In this document: positions 42,082 to 51,211 of the stretch, one piece after another | Numbering within the stretch: position 1 is the first letter of the stretch | Layout of the letters: each line of letters starts with the position of its first letter | NCBI RefSeq assembly: GCF_017353515.1 | Contig: NZ_JAFMPY010000009.1 | Span: 124,001-188,000 of the forward strand | Direction of reading: 5' to 3' | DNA length: 64,000 bases | From: Jiella sonneratiae | GTDB lineage: Bacteria; Pseudomonadota; Alphaproteobacteria; Rhizobiales; Rhizobiaceae | The notes under the pieces: model-generated | Told to the model about the DNA's origin: nothing | Seen by the model: only the letters and a program-made list of their open reading frames with translations | The model's database searches: none | Made by a program: the position numbers and the translations under genes

Positions 42082-42948
42082 TCAAGGCGTGAAGATTTCT
42101 TGCTGCGGTTGATTCTTTCGATATATCTTGTGCTTGGCTCTGCCGCGGTGGCGTGCGCCGCCGGCTCCGGCGAAGAGGAGGTTGCAACCCCGAACTTCGT
42201 CGACCAGCATCAGCGGATTGCCAAGCCGGACCTTTCCGACCGGCAGCGCATCCGCTTCCTCACCTCGACCGACTACCCGCCCTTCAATTTCCTCGACGAT
42301 CGGGGCCGGCTGACCGGCTTCAACGTCGATCTCGCCCGGGCGATCTGCGAGGAGCTCGGCGTCATCGCCAAGTGCCAGATCGAGGCGGTGCCGTTTGCCG
42401 AACTGGTTCCGGCGCTGAAGCGCGGCGACGGCGAGGCGGTCATCGCGGGTCTCGCCATGAGCGCGACGACGCGGCGGGAATTCGCCTTCAGCCAGCCCTA
42501 TTTCCGCTATCCGGCCCGCTTCGTCACGCGCAAGGCGCATCAGATCGAGGCCCCGATCGCCGAGCACCTGGCGGACAAGGTGGTCGGCGTCGCGGACGGC
42601 AGCGCCCATGCCGCGATGCTCCAGGCGTTCTTTCCCGGGGCGAAGGTGCAGACCTATCCGGATCGGGAGCAGGCGCTGGCGGCCGTGCGCGACGGCAAGA
42701 TCGACGCCTATTTCGGCGACGGCGTGAGCCTGTCCTTCTGGCTGGAGAGCGACGCGGCGAACCATTGCTGCAGCTTCGCCGGCGGCCCGTTCCTTTCCGA
42801 CCGCTTTCTCGGCGAGGGCCTTTCGGTCGCGGTACCGCCCAACGACACGGCCCTCGCAGACGCCGTCGACTATGCCGTCGCCCAGCTCGTCGGCAAGGGA
42901 CGGATGAGCGAGCTGATGCTGCGCTATTTTCCGATCAGCGCCTTCTGA
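42046..42948 (+). CDS. Polar amino-acid ABC transporter substrate-binding protein
   Basis: A 300-residue protein of the type II periplasmic binding family (SBP_bac_3). An N-terminal signal segment (LLRLILSIYLVLGSAAVACA) is followed by IRFLTSTDYPPFNFLDDRGR and LTGFNVDLARAICEELGV, the typical ligand pocket and hinge start; GLAMSATTRREFAFSQPYF is also standard. No permease or ATPase is adjacent, so it may serve a distant transporter or a signalling role. The ATG at 42046 is uncertain; starts a little downstream would still keep the signal. Confidence 0.87.
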   Translation: MIVLPFDRRVNQSRREDFLLRLILSIYLVLGSAAVACAAGSGEEEVATPNFVDQHQRIAKPDLSDRQRIRFLTSTDYPPFNFLDDRGRLTGFNVDLARAICEELGVIAKCQIEAVPFAELVPALKRGDGEAVIAGLAMSATTRREFAFSQPYFRYPARFVTRKAHQIEAPIAEHLADKVVGVADGSAHAAMLQAFFPGAKVQTYPDREQALAAVRDGKIDAYFGDGVSLSFWLESDAANHCCSFAGGPFLSDRFLGEGLSVAVPPNDTALADAVDYAVAQLVGKGRMSELMLRYFPISAF

Positions 42949-43365
42949 TCAGCGGTCGATCCGGCGATAGCGGACCCTTGCCGAATGCTCGATGGCGCCG
43001 GCCGTCAGCCGGTCGAGTTCGAAGGCGTCGCGCAGCATTTCCAGAAGCCTGAGCTCCGGCTCCGAGGCACTGACGTCGGCCGCCGTGACCTCGACGGCGA
43101 GGGCGTAGGCGGTCTCGTGGAGCGCCTTCGGCAGGGCGGCGAGCGCTGCGTCGATAATCAGGTCGATGCCGTCCTCCCGGTCGAGAAGTTCGGCGCAGTC
43201 TCCGGCGATGGCGGGCAGCCGGCTTCGCTCGAAGCCGTCGAAGGCGGGCAGCGTCGAGAGAAGCACGGTGAATTCCCGCTGCTCGATGCCGCTGATCTGC
43301 CCGTCCGCCGCCGCGGCGGCGATCATCAGGTGAATGAGGGCGTCCTGCGCCGTGAGCTCGGCCAT
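42949..43365 (-). CDS. TerB-like (tellurite resistance family) protein
   Basis: A 138-residue helical protein. ALIHLMIAAAAADGQISGIE (8-27) contains the acidic metal-binding-like motif DGxIxxxE of TerB, and a second repeat is seen in EVTAADVSASEPELRLLEML (about 92-111). TerB-like domains bind divalent metal and occur in envelope stress proteins. It converges with the binding-protein gene and lies next to lysK on the other side. Function unknown here. Confidence 0.85.
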   Translation of the reverse strand: MAELTAQDALIHLMIAAAAADGQISGIEQREFTVLLSTLPAFDGFERSRLPAIAGDCAELLDREDGIDLIIDAALAALPKALHETAYALAVEVTAADVSASEPELRLLEMLRDAFELDRLTAGAIEHSARVRYRRIDR

Positions 43366-43573
43366 TCTCTGCTACTCTCCGTCTCGGTTTTTGCCAAAGC
43401 TAGGGAGGAAGCGGCGCGCCCACAAGGATCGGCGGACGCGCCGCGGCGCCCCGCCACGGCTCCGCCCGGCCGGTTTTGTTGACCTTCGGCCGGCTTCTTT
43501 CTAGAGCATGTCCCACGAGCCGCCGGCTTTCCCGCCGCGTTGCGGCACCGTCTCCCTCGTCCCGGAAGCATCC

Positions 43574-45226
43574 ATGCCGACACCTTTCCCCGAAGCCGAT
43601 CCGATGCGCGAGGAGGCGCTCGCCTCGAACGCCTGGCCCTTCGAGGAGGCCCGCAAGATCCTGAAGCGCTACGAGGCGTCCGGCATGCCGGCGGAGGTGC
43701 TGTTCGAGACCGGCTACGGCCCCTCCGGCCTGCCGCATATCGGCACCTTCGGCGAGGTCGCCCGCACGTCGATGGTGCGCCACGCCTTCCGGATCCTGAC
43801 CGACGACAAGGTGCCGACGCGGCTTCTCTGCTTCTCCGACGACATGGACGGCATGCGCAAGGTGCCCGACAACGTCCCGGACCGCGCCTTCCTCGAGCCC
43901 TATCTGCACATGCCGCTGACCGCCGTGCCGAACCCGTTCGGCGGCGACTACCAGAGCTTCGGCGAACACAACAACGCCATGCTGCGGCGGTTTCTCGACG
44001 CCTTCGGCTTCGACTACGAATTCGCCAGCGCGACGGACTACTACCGGGCCGGCCGCTTCGACGCGGTGCTGCTCAGGGCGGCGGAGCGCTACCGGGACAT
44101 CATGGACGTCATGCTGCCGACGCTCGGGCCGGAGCGGCAGGCGACCTACAGCCCGTTCCTGCCAATCTCGCCGACCAGCGGCCGGGTGCTCTACGTGCCG
44201 ATGAAGGCCGTCGACGCCGAAGCCGGCACCGTCACCTTCGCCGACGAGGACGGGACCGACGTGACGCTCCCCGTCACCGGCGGCCGGGTGAAGCTGCAGT
44301 GGAAGCCGGATTTCGGCATGCGCTGGGCGGCGCTCGGCGTCGATTTCGAGATGTTCGGCAAGGACCACCAGACCAACGCCCCGATCTACGACCGGATCTG
44401 CGAAATCCTCGGCGGCCGCCCGCCCGAGCATTTCGTCTACGAGCTGTTCCTCGACCAGAACGGCGAGAAGATCTCCAAGTCCAAGGGCAACGGCATCACC
44501 ATCGACGAGTGGCTCGCCTACGCCTCGCCGGAGAGCCTGGCGCTCTACATGTTCCAGAAGCCGCGGGCGGCGAAGAAGCTGCACTTCGACGTCATCCCCA
44601 AGGCCGTCGACGACTACTATGCCTTCGTCTCCGCCTATCAGCGCCAGGACGTGCGGCAGCGGCTGCAGAATCCGGTCTGGCACATCCATGACGGCCAGCC
44701 GCCGGAGCAAGGCATCGCCGTGCCCTTCGCGATGCTGCTCAACCTCGTTTCGGCCTCGAACGCCGCCAACAAGGAGACGCTCTGGGGCTTCATCAGCCGC
44801 TACGCCCCGGGCGTCACGCCGCAGTCGGCGCCCGAACTCGACCGGCTGGTCGGCTACGCCATCCGCTACTACGACGACTTCGTGAAGCCGGCAAAGCGCT
44901 TCCGCGCCCCGGATGCGGTGGAGCGCGAGGCGCTCGCGGCGCTCGACGCAAAGCTCGCCGAACTGCCGCAGGACGCCGACGGCGAGGCGATCCAGGCGGC
45001 GATGCTCGACGTCGCGCGGCCGATCGAACGCTTCCAGGACCACAAGAAGAAGGGGCCGGAGGGCGGCCCCGGCGTCTCGGTCGGATGGTTCCAGGCCCTC
45101 TACGAGATCCTGCTCGGCCAGGAGAAGGGGCCGCGCTTCGGCTCCTTCGTCGCGCTCTACGGCATCGGCGAGACCCGCTCGCTGATCCGTCAGGCGCTCG
45201 AAGGCCGGCTTGCCGCCGCGACCTGA
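43574..45226 (+). CDS. lysK: Lysyl-tRNA synthetase, class I
   Basis: A 550-residue class I LysRS, unrelated in fold to the class II LysS of most bacteria and common in alphaproteobacteria. [20 protein letters not shown] (about 47-66) carries the HIGH-type motif (HIGT), and [16 protein letters not shown] the KMSKS-type motif. [12 protein letters not shown] is typical. The ATG at 43574 is behind GGAAG at 6 nt and gives the family N-terminus (an in-frame ATG at 43508 is less likely). It charges tRNA-Lys in the cytoplasm. Confidence 0.95.
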   Translation: MPTPFPEADPMREEALASNAWPFEEARKILKRYEASGMPAEVLFETGYGPSGLPHIGTFGEVARTSMVRHAFRILTDDKVPTRLLCFSDDMDGMRKVPDNVPDRAFLEPYLHMPLTAVPNPFGGDYQSFGEHNNAMLRRFLDAFGFDYEFASATDYYRAGRFDAVLLRAAERYRDIMDVMLPTLGPERQATYSPFLPISPTSGRVLYVPMKAVDAEAGTVTFADEDGTDVTLPVTGGRVKLQWKPDFGMRWAALGVDFEMFGKDHQTNAPIYDRICEILGGRPPEHFVYELFLDQNGEKISKSKGNGITIDEWLAYASPESLALYMFQKPRAAKKLHFDVIPKAVDDYYAFVSAYQRQDVRQRLQNPVWHIHDGQPPEQGIAVPFAMLLNLVSASNAANKETLWGFISRYAPGVTPQSAPELDRLVGYAIRYYDDFVKPAKRFRAPDAVEREALAALDAKLAELPQDADGEAIQAAMLDVARPIERFQDHKKKGPEGGPGVSVGWFQALYEILLGQEKGPRFGSFVALYGIGETRSLIRQALEGRLAAAT

Positions 45227-45303
45227 CGCGCGATCCGCTCGAGGCTCCGGGACCCTGCGTCGCGTCCTTTCCGCGCCGCCCGCCGCGCCGCCCGAAACGC
45301 GCG

Positions 45304-46056
45304 TCACTGCGTCGCCGCGGCCGGGGTGTCCGTCTCCCAGATGCCGCGCCGTTGCCGTTTCGCCGTCGCCTCGGCCTCGCCATAGGGACCGTCCGGCGTC
45401 GCCTTCGCCCAGCCGTTCTCGACGACCCAGCGGCCGATGTCCTCGCCGGCGACGGTGCAGGCGCTCGCCGCATCGCTGCGCCTCACCCCGAAATCCGCCG
45501 GCACGTCGCAGGCGATCGACCGGCCGCGCAGGAAGCGGCGGAGCTCCGTCCGCGCCTTCACCCCGCAGGGAAAGGCGGCAGCTCCGGCGCCGCACTGGGC
45601 GTTGAGCGGCAACGCCTCGACCCCGGGCAGGGTGACGACGCCCTGGCGATAGGCGATGCGCGCGCCGTCGAGGGCGATCGGGCGCGCGAGAAGCTGCGGT
45701 TTCGGGGTGTCCGCCCGCAGTTCGGGCGCCGAAAGCGGCGGGCGCGGCGGCAGGCGCTCCAGCGGCTCGCCGGCCGCGTCGCCGGTGGCGGCCGGCGCCT
45801 TTCCGGCAACGCCCGGCGCTGCTTGATCTTTCTCAGGGCGGGAGGCTTCGGCGGCCCTTTTGCCCGATTCCTCGTCGCTTCGCGGAGCGGCGCCCCCGGC
45901 CGGCTCTGCCACCGGACGGCGGTTCGCCGCCTCGAAGACGGTTCTCTCCGGGCCCCTGTCGGGCGCAAGCCAGATCACCAGGGCAAAGAGCAGGACGAGA
46001 CCCGCGGCCGTCGCGATGTGGCGCCGCACGGCCGCGACGTCGAAGGCAATGTTCAC
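45304..46056 (-). CDS. Membrane-anchored thermonuclease-family (SNase-like) protein
   Basis: A 250-residue protein from the GTG at 46056, which overlaps the S24 regulator stop (GTGA). One membrane helix (about 14-32, TAAGLVLLFALVIWLAP) is followed by a Pro/Ala-rich linker and a C-terminal thermonuclease-like domain (about 125-245) with YRQGVVTLPGVEALPLNA, FLRGRSIACDV and VVENGWAKAT followed by RQRRGIWET. The canonical catalytic Arg/Glu set of active SNases is not complete, so it may be a degenerate domain. It would face the periplasm. Confidence 0.8.
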   Translation of the reverse strand: MNIAFDVAAVRRHIATAAGLVLLFALVIWLAPDRGPERTVFEAANRRPVAEPAGGAAPRSDEESGKRAAEASRPEKDQAAPGVAGKAPAATGDAAGEPLERLPPRPPLSAPELRADTPKPQLLARPIALDGARIAYRQGVVTLPGVEALPLNAQCGAGAAAFPCGVKARTELRRFLRGRSIACDVPADFGVRRSDAASACTVAGEDIGRWVVENGWAKATPDGPYGEAEATAKRQRRGIWETDTPAAATQ

Positions 46057-46706
46057 TGGCTGGCCCAGAGGATGCGTGCCATCCACTCGATCTCGTCGAC
46101 GCGGAAGTGCCGGTCGGGATAGTCGGGATTGACCGAGGCGAGCTCGACCGTGCGGGCGGTCTGCCGCTGCAGGACCTTCGCCATCACCTCGCCGTCGCGG
46201 GTACGCACCACCACCCGGTCGCCGCGGCGCACCGAGGCGCCGGGCGCGACGATGACGATGTCGCCGTCCCGGTAGAGCGGCAGCATGGATTGGCCGGAGA
46301 CCTCCAGCGCATAGGTCGTCTCGTCGGCCCGCGCCGGCAGCTGGATCTCGTCCCAGCCCTGGCCGACCGGATAGCCGGCATCGTCGAAATAGCCGCCGCC
46401 GCCGGCCTGGGCAAAGCCGAGAAGCGGCACGCCGACGGAGGCGCGCCGCGCCTGCGTCGCCGCGTCGACCGCGCCGCGCCCGGCCATCAGCGTGGTGAAT
46501 TCCTCGATCGACGAACCGGTCGCCTCGATCACTTTGGCGATCGATTCCGTCGAGGGCCAGCGCGGCCGCCCGTCGCCGGCGCTGCGCTTCGACCGGTTGA
46601 AGGTCGTCGGGTCGAGGCCGGCGCGGCGGGCAAGCCCCGAGGCGGAGAGCTTGTTGCGGGCGGCCAGCGCGTCGATTGCGGCCCAGATGCGGTCATGCGA
46701 AAACAT
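46053..46706 (-). CDS. Helix-turn-helix S24 peptidase-like regulator
   Basis: A 217-residue repressor-like protein. An N-terminal HTH (ALAARNKLSASGLARRAGLD, about 13-32, then PTTFNRSKR) is followed by a C-terminal S24 domain with the serine in VSGQSMLPLYRDGD (about residue 143) and the lysine in GEVMAKVLQRQT (about 180). The AG pair in FAQAGGGGY could be the self-cleavage site. This is the LexA/CI architecture, but no phage genes surround it. It is coupled to the thermonuclease-like gene. Confidence 0.88.
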   Translation of the reverse strand: MFSHDRIWAAIDALAARNKLSASGLARRAGLDPTTFNRSKRSAGDGRPRWPSTESIAKVIEATGSSIEEFTTLMAGRGAVDAATQARRASVGVPLLGFAQAGGGGYFDDAGYPVGQGWDEIQLPARADETTYALEVSGQSMLPLYRDGDIVIVAPGASVRRGDRVVVRTRDGEVMAKVLQRQTARTVELASVNPDYPDRHFRVDEIEWMARILWASQ

Positions 46707-46970
46707 GGCGGAGGATCCGTCACGAAGAGCTTGAGGAAAATATCCCTCGATCTTCTTAGGAGGCCGCTCGCCGGTTGTCCAGAGCGAATGGCAGCCATGT
46801 GGCGAAACCGTGTCCTCCTCCGCCCCGGCAGGGAACGAATGGCGCGTCTGCGGCATTGAAGCGGTCTCGGGTGTCGATGCGGAAGGGCGACCGCCACGAC
46901 CCGCGACACCCGCTTTGAAAACAGGGCCCGGCAGCTTCGGGCGGCGGCGCACCGGCGGAGATGCTGAGAG

Positions 46971-47984
46971 GTGAGTGAGACGCGGTTCGCCGCCCAGACC
47001 AGCGAGGAAATGCGGCACCGGGCGAGCGAGCCGGGCCGCGGACGGGACGCCGACTATCCGACCAGAATCCCATGGAAGGGCTGGAAGGACATCGTCGCGC
47101 GGCTCTACGTCTCGTTCTTCGAGGACCGCGTGATGCTGATCGCGGCCGGGGCGACCTTCTATCTGCTCCTCGCCCTGTTTCCGGCCTTCGCGGTCTTCGT
47201 CTCCTTCTACGGCTTCGTCAGCGACCCGACGACGATCAGCGATCACATCGCCTTCATCGGCCGTTTCCTGCCGCAGGCCGGCACCGATCTCCTCGAAGCC
47301 CAGCTGACCAACCTGACGAAGCAGAACTCCGCCTCGCTCTCGCTCGGCTTCGTCACCGGCTTCATCTTCGCCATGTGGAGCGCCAACAACGGCATCAAGA
47401 CGCTGTTCGAGGCGATGAACGTCGCCTATGGCGAGAGCGAGAAGCGCAGCTTCCTGCGGCTCAACCTCGTCGCCTTCGGCTTCACGCTGGGCGGCATCTT
47501 CCTCGCCGTCGTGCTGTTCACCGCCATCGGCATCGTCCCCGTGCTGATGGCGATCTTCGGGCTGAGGAGCTTTTCGGAAGGCGTCATCGCCGCGCTGCGC
47601 TGGCCGGTGGTCTATCTCCTCGTGGTGTTTTCGATCGCCGTCATCTACCGCTACGGGCCGAGCCGCCGGCGCGCCCGCTGGCGCTGGGTGGTCTTCGGCG
47701 CGACGCTGACCGCGAGCATCTGGCTGCTCGCCTCGATCGGCTTCTCCTGGTACCTCCAGAACTTCGCCAACTACAACGCGATGTACGGCTCGCTCGGCGC
47801 CGTGGTCGGCTTCATGATGTGGGTCTGGATCTCCTCGCTGATCTTCATCGTCGGGGCCGAGATCAACGCCGAGATGGAGCATCAGACCGCGGTCGACACG
47901 ACGGATCCGCCGCCGAAACCGATCGGCAGGCGCGGTGCCCGGGTGGCCGACACGGTCGGCCAGCGTATCGGGCGGAAGGCTTGA
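46971..47984 (+). CDS. YihY/BrkB family membrane protein
   Basis: A 337-residue inner-membrane protein of the YihY/UPF0761 family. LIAAGATFYLLLALFPAFAV (57-76) is the signature first helix, and SANNGIKTLFEAMNVAYGE (about 136-154), YRYGPSRRRARWRWVVFGA and NAMYGSLGAVVGFMMWVW are the other conserved blocks; six helices are visible. Start GTG at 46971 is preceded by TGAGAG. Function unknown (earlier mis-assigned as RNase BN). Two small hairpins, ACGCTCC/GGAGCGT at 48000-48021 and CCCGT/ACGGG at 48023-48038, separate it from sdaA. Confidence 0.9.
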   Translation: MSETRFAAQTSEEMRHRASEPGRGRDADYPTRIPWKGWKDIVARLYVSFFEDRVMLIAAGATFYLLLALFPAFAVFVSFYGFVSDPTTISDHIAFIGRFLPQAGTDLLEAQLTNLTKQNSASLSLGFVTGFIFAMWSANNGIKTLFEAMNVAYGESEKRSFLRLNLVAFGFTLGGIFLAVVLFTAIGIVPVLMAIFGLRSFSEGVIAALRWPVVYLLVVFSIAVIYRYGPSRRRARWRWVVFGATLTASIWLLASIGFSWYLQNFANYNAMYGSLGAVVGFMMWVWISSLIFIVGAEINAEMEHQTAVDTTDPPPKPIGRRGARVADTVGQRIGRKA

Positions 47985-48063
47985 CGCGGAGGCGGGTTCA
48001 CGCTCCCCTTCTCAGGAGCGTTCCCGTCTTGCAACGGGCCGGGATGCAGCGGGAGGCGCCATC

Positions 48064-49443
48064 ATGTCGATCAGCCTGTTCGACCTGTTCAAGATCGGCA
48101 TCGGTCCGTCGTCGTCCCATACCGTCGGGCCGATGTGGGCGGCGCGCCGTTTCCTCGACCGGCTGGAGGCGCGCGGGCTGAAGCAACGGGTCGCGGGCGT
48201 CTCCGCCGAGCTCTACGGCTCGCTGGCTTTGACCGGCATCGGCCACGGCACCGACAAGGCCGTCATGCTGGGGCTGCAGGGCATGCGGCCGGACCAGCTC
48301 GATCCGGACGAAGCGGAACGCGACTATGCGACGATCCGCGAGACCGGCGTCTTGCAGTTCGACGGGGTGCGGGCGATGCCGTTCCGCGCCGAGGAAGAAC
48401 TGTCCTTCCGCAAGCGCGAGCGGTTGCCGCACCATCCGAACGGCCTGCGCTTCGTCGTCTTCGACGAGAGCGGGTCGGAGATCGACCGGGCCGACTATTA
48501 TTCCGTCGGCGGCGGCTTCGTCCTCTCCGCGGAGGAGGCGGGCAATGAGACCCCGGTCCTACGCAACGCGCTCGCCCCTTACGAATTCGCCGACGCCGCC
48601 GAACTGCTCGTCCATTGCGACACCGAGGCGCTTTCCATCGCCGACGTCGTTCTCGCCAACGAGGAGACCTGGCGCAGCCGCGCCGAGGTGCGGGCCGGGA
48701 TCCTGTCGATCCGCGACGCGATGATCGCCTCGATCGAGCGCGGATGCCGCATGGACGGCTGCCTGCCGGGCGGCCTGAAGGTGAAGCGCCGGGCGAAGTC
48801 GCTCTATCAGGATCTCGTGCACCGGCCCGAACGCGCCCTGCGCGACCCTTTGACGACGCTCGACTGGGTCAATCTCTACGCGCTCGCCGTCAACGAGGAG
48901 AACGCCGCGGGCGGGCGCGTCGTCACCGCCCCGACCAACGGCGCGGCAGGCGTGATCCCGGCGGTGCTCGCCTATTACGAGCGCTTCGTCCCCGGCTCTT
49001 CCGACGAGGGGGCGATCCGCTTTCTCGCGACGACCGCGGCGATCGGCGCGCTCTACAAACAGAACGCCTCGATCTCTGCGGCCGAGATGGGCTGCCAGGG
49101 GGAGGTGGGCGTCGCCTGCTCGATGGCGGCGGCCGGGCTCGCGGCGGTTCTCGGCGGGACGCCGCGGCAAGTGGAGAACGCCGCCGAGATCGCCATGGAA
49201 CACAATCTCGGCCTGACCTGCGATCCGATCGGCGGCCTCGTCCAGATCCCCTGCATCGAGCGCAACACCATGGGCGCGGTCAAGGCGATCAACGCCGCCC
49301 GGCTGGCGCTGAAGGGCGACGGGACGCATTTCGTCTCGCTCGACCAGGTGATCGAGACGATGCGCCAGACCGGCGAGGACATGAGCGAGAAATACAAGGA
49401 GACGGCCCTCGGCGGCCTCGCCGCCAACGTCACCTTGTGTTGA
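48064..49443 (+). CDS. sdaA: L-serine ammonia-lyase, iron-sulfur type
   Basis: A 459-residue single-chain L-serine dehydratase that converts serine to pyruvate and ammonia with a 4Fe-4S cluster. The N-terminus [20 protein letters not shown] (4-23) is the beta-domain signature, and the C-terminal alpha-part carries [17 protein letters not shown] and [15 protein letters not shown], which hold the cluster cysteines. GGGAGGCGCC precedes the ATG at 48064. It is probably an independent unit after the YihY gene. It is full length. Confidence 0.95.
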   Translation: MSISLFDLFKIGIGPSSSHTVGPMWAARRFLDRLEARGLKQRVAGVSAELYGSLALTGIGHGTDKAVMLGLQGMRPDQLDPDEAERDYATIRETGVLQFDGVRAMPFRAEEELSFRKRERLPHHPNGLRFVVFDESGSEIDRADYYSVGGGFVLSAEEAGNETPVLRNALAPYEFADAAELLVHCDTEALSIADVVLANEETWRSRAEVRAGILSIRDAMIASIERGCRMDGCLPGGLKVKRRAKSLYQDLVHRPERALRDPLTTLDWVNLYALAVNEENAAGGRVVTAPTNGAAGVIPAVLAYYERFVPGSSDEGAIRFLATTAAIGALYKQNASISAAEMGCQGEVGVACSMAAAGLAAVLGGTPRQVENAAEIAMEHNLGLTCDPIGGLVQIPCIERNTMGAVKAINAARLALKGDGTHFVSLDQVIETMRQTGEDMSEKYKETALGGLAANVTLC

Positions 49444-49537
49444 ATGCGATGTGGAGCCAGTGCGAGCGAGGCGGAAGCCTCGGGTGACGAGCGCGAGGGC
49501 CAGCACGCCGAGGCATGGCGGTGATCGGAAGGTTGCG

Positions 49538-49558
49538 GGCCCCGCCGAGAGCGGGGCC
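49538..49558. terminator. GC hairpin between sdaA and the SH3 gene, possible terminator
   Basis: GGCCCCGC and GCGGGGCC form a perfect 8-bp stem with loop CGAGA in the convergent gap, 8 nt beyond the SH3-gene stop. There is no clear T-run on either side, so intrinsic termination is only possible. The gap also holds GGCGGAAGCCTCGG, a weaker imperfect hairpin. Confidence 0.4.
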
Positions 49559-49566
49559 GCCGGCTT

Positions 49567-50892
49567 TCAGCCCTTCGTCTCGCGGGCGATGAACTTCTCG
49601 TAGACGTAGCCCTTTTGGCCGGCCGCGGTCTCGACCTCGCACCAGCCCTTGCAGGAAACGACGGTCACCGGATCGCCCTTGGCGAGGATCGCGACGATCC
49701 TGCCGTCATTGGTCGGCTCGGCCCGCATGTTCACCGAAGCGGTGGCGGAGCCCTTCGCCGCCGGCGAAAGGGCGGCCTCCCGGTTCGCCGGCGCTGCGTC
49801 GTCGGAGCGGGGCGGGGCCTCGTCGCTGCCGCCGCCTGCCTCCGCCGCCGGCTCTGCGCCGGCTGCATCTGCGGCCGGATCGCTCGCAGGGTTTGCGCCG
49901 ATCTCCGTCGCGGCACCGGTTGCCGCAACGGGTCGGCCGCTGGCGATCAGGATCGACGGCGAGACGGCGACGAAGTTGCCCGCCGTGCCGGCCGCGTCCA
50001 CCGTTGCCGCCGCGTTCGCAGAGGCTGCCTGCATCGTGTCGGCGGTGGCCGCGTCGCCCGCCGTCGGAGCGATGCCGCCGGTCGTCAGCGGATCGGGGGT
50101 GGCGGCGCTACCACCCCCTTCCGCCGGCTCTGGCGGCAGGCGCAGCGCCAGCGCCGCCGCCACCGGGTCGATCGCCGGCGCGCCGTTCGAGATGGCGGGC
50201 GCAGCGTCCGGACCGGTCGCGACCTCTGCGGCAGCGTTTGCCGGCTTGCTCCCGCCGGCGAATAAGGGGCCGGCGGAGGCTGCCTGGCGCAGCGTGGTGC
50301 TTCCGAGGATATTTGCCCCGGCCGCGGTCGGCTGGGAGCCGGGCGAAGCCGCAGGCGCGGCCGGTTTCCAGCCGGTCCTGCCGCCGAGCGATGCCTCTTC
50401 CTTTTCCAAGGCTTCGAAGATCGACGGCTTCGCCTCGGCGCCGGTCGTCGCCGCGAGCTGCGGATCGTCGGAGGGAGCGGACTTTTGCAGCGTCGGTCCG
50501 CCGGTCTCGCCGAGGATCGTCGGCGGCAACGGCCGCTCGCCCGTCAGCGGTTCAAAGGAGGACAATGCCAGGGGGACGAGTATCGCCGCCGACAGCGAGA
50601 CGGTGGCGCAGAAGGCGAGGATCGGTCGATCGCGCATCGCGCGGCCGATCCGCCCGCCGATCCGCACCGCCCCCTCGGGGCCGCCGCCGCGCGGAAGGAA
50701 GGGGAGGGCTGCGCTGCGTCGCAGGCGCTGGCGCAGCCGGTTCCTCACCTTGCGGTCCGCCTCGGCCGTTTCGAACGACCGGCGCCGGTCGATCAGCCGG
50801 TTGCGGATGGCTTCTTCGCTCGGGCGACCGCCCTTGACCCCGCCCGCGCCGACACGCCCGCCTTGCCGGGACGCTCCATCCCCCGCTTCCAT
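49567..50892 (-). CDS. Membrane-anchored bacterial SH3-domain protein
   Basis: A 441-residue protein. A basic cytoplasmic N-terminus (about 85 residues) is followed by one membrane helix (PILAFCATVSLSAAILVPLA, about 89-108), a low-complexity Ala/Pro/Gly region to about 375 and a C-terminal SH3b domain (SVNMRAEPTNDGRIVAILAK then VVSCKGWCEVETAAGQKGYV). SH3b domains bind peptidoglycan or peptides, so the protein probably sits across the periplasm. Its disordered middle may span the cell wall space. No operon partner. Confidence 0.83.
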   Translation of the reverse strand: MEAGDGASRQGGRVGAGGVKGGRPSEEAIRNRLIDRRRSFETAEADRKVRNRLRQRLRRSAALPFLPRGGGPEGAVRIGGRIGRAMRDRPILAFCATVSLSAAILVPLALSSFEPLTGERPLPPTILGETGGPTLQKSAPSDDPQLAATTGAEAKPSIFEALEKEEASLGGRTGWKPAAPAASPGSQPTAAGANILGSTTLRQAASAGPLFAGGSKPANAAAEVATGPDAAPAISNGAPAIDPVAAALALRLPPEPAEGGGSAATPDPLTTGGIAPTAGDAATADTMQAASANAAATVDAAGTAGNFVAVSPSILIASGRPVAATGAATEIGANPASDPAADAAGAEPAAEAGGGSDEAPPRSDDAAPANREAALSPAAKGSATASVNMRAEPTNDGRIVAILAKGDPVTVVSCKGWCEVETAAGQKGYVYEKFIARETKG

Positions 50893-51108
50893 CGATCCCC
50901 GTCTCCTTCAAGGTGCCTTCCGGCGGGTGCCTGCCCGGCGCCGGATGGCTGCGGCTTCGCCACGGCGCGGCGCGGGCCGCCTTGATGGCCGAGCCCACGC
51001 CGTCGCCCTTCGCATCGATCCGCAAGGCCCGTCCCCACCGGCCCGCCGTCGATCGCATCCAAGTCCGCGTCGCATCCCTTTCGTCGAATTTGAACCTTTA
51101 AACATGGC

Positions 51109-51156
51109 GAAGGTCTGGCGTCATCCCATTTTGGCACAGGACGACGCCAGACCTTC
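51109..51156. repeat. Perfect 14-bp inverted repeat downstream of the FadJ-like gene
   Basis: GAAGGTCTGGCGTC (51109-51122) is exactly complementary to GACGCCAGACCTTC (51143-51156), with 20 nt between, and the pairing continues partly inside (TCC/GGA). It lies 56 nt beyond the FadJ-like stop on the minus strand, followed by GTTTAAAGG. It may be a terminator or an isolated hairpin repeat. It is the only structure noticed in the 319-base gap 50893-51211. Confidence 0.7.
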
Positions 51157-51211
51157 CGGCATTGCATGTCGGCGAGGGCGGGCCGTGACCGGCCCGCCTG
51201 GGTTGCCCGGG

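Noticed and set aside
46053-46706. S24 regulator as a prophage remnant
   Set aside because: No phage structural, replication or integrase gene surrounds it, and composition matches the neighbours.
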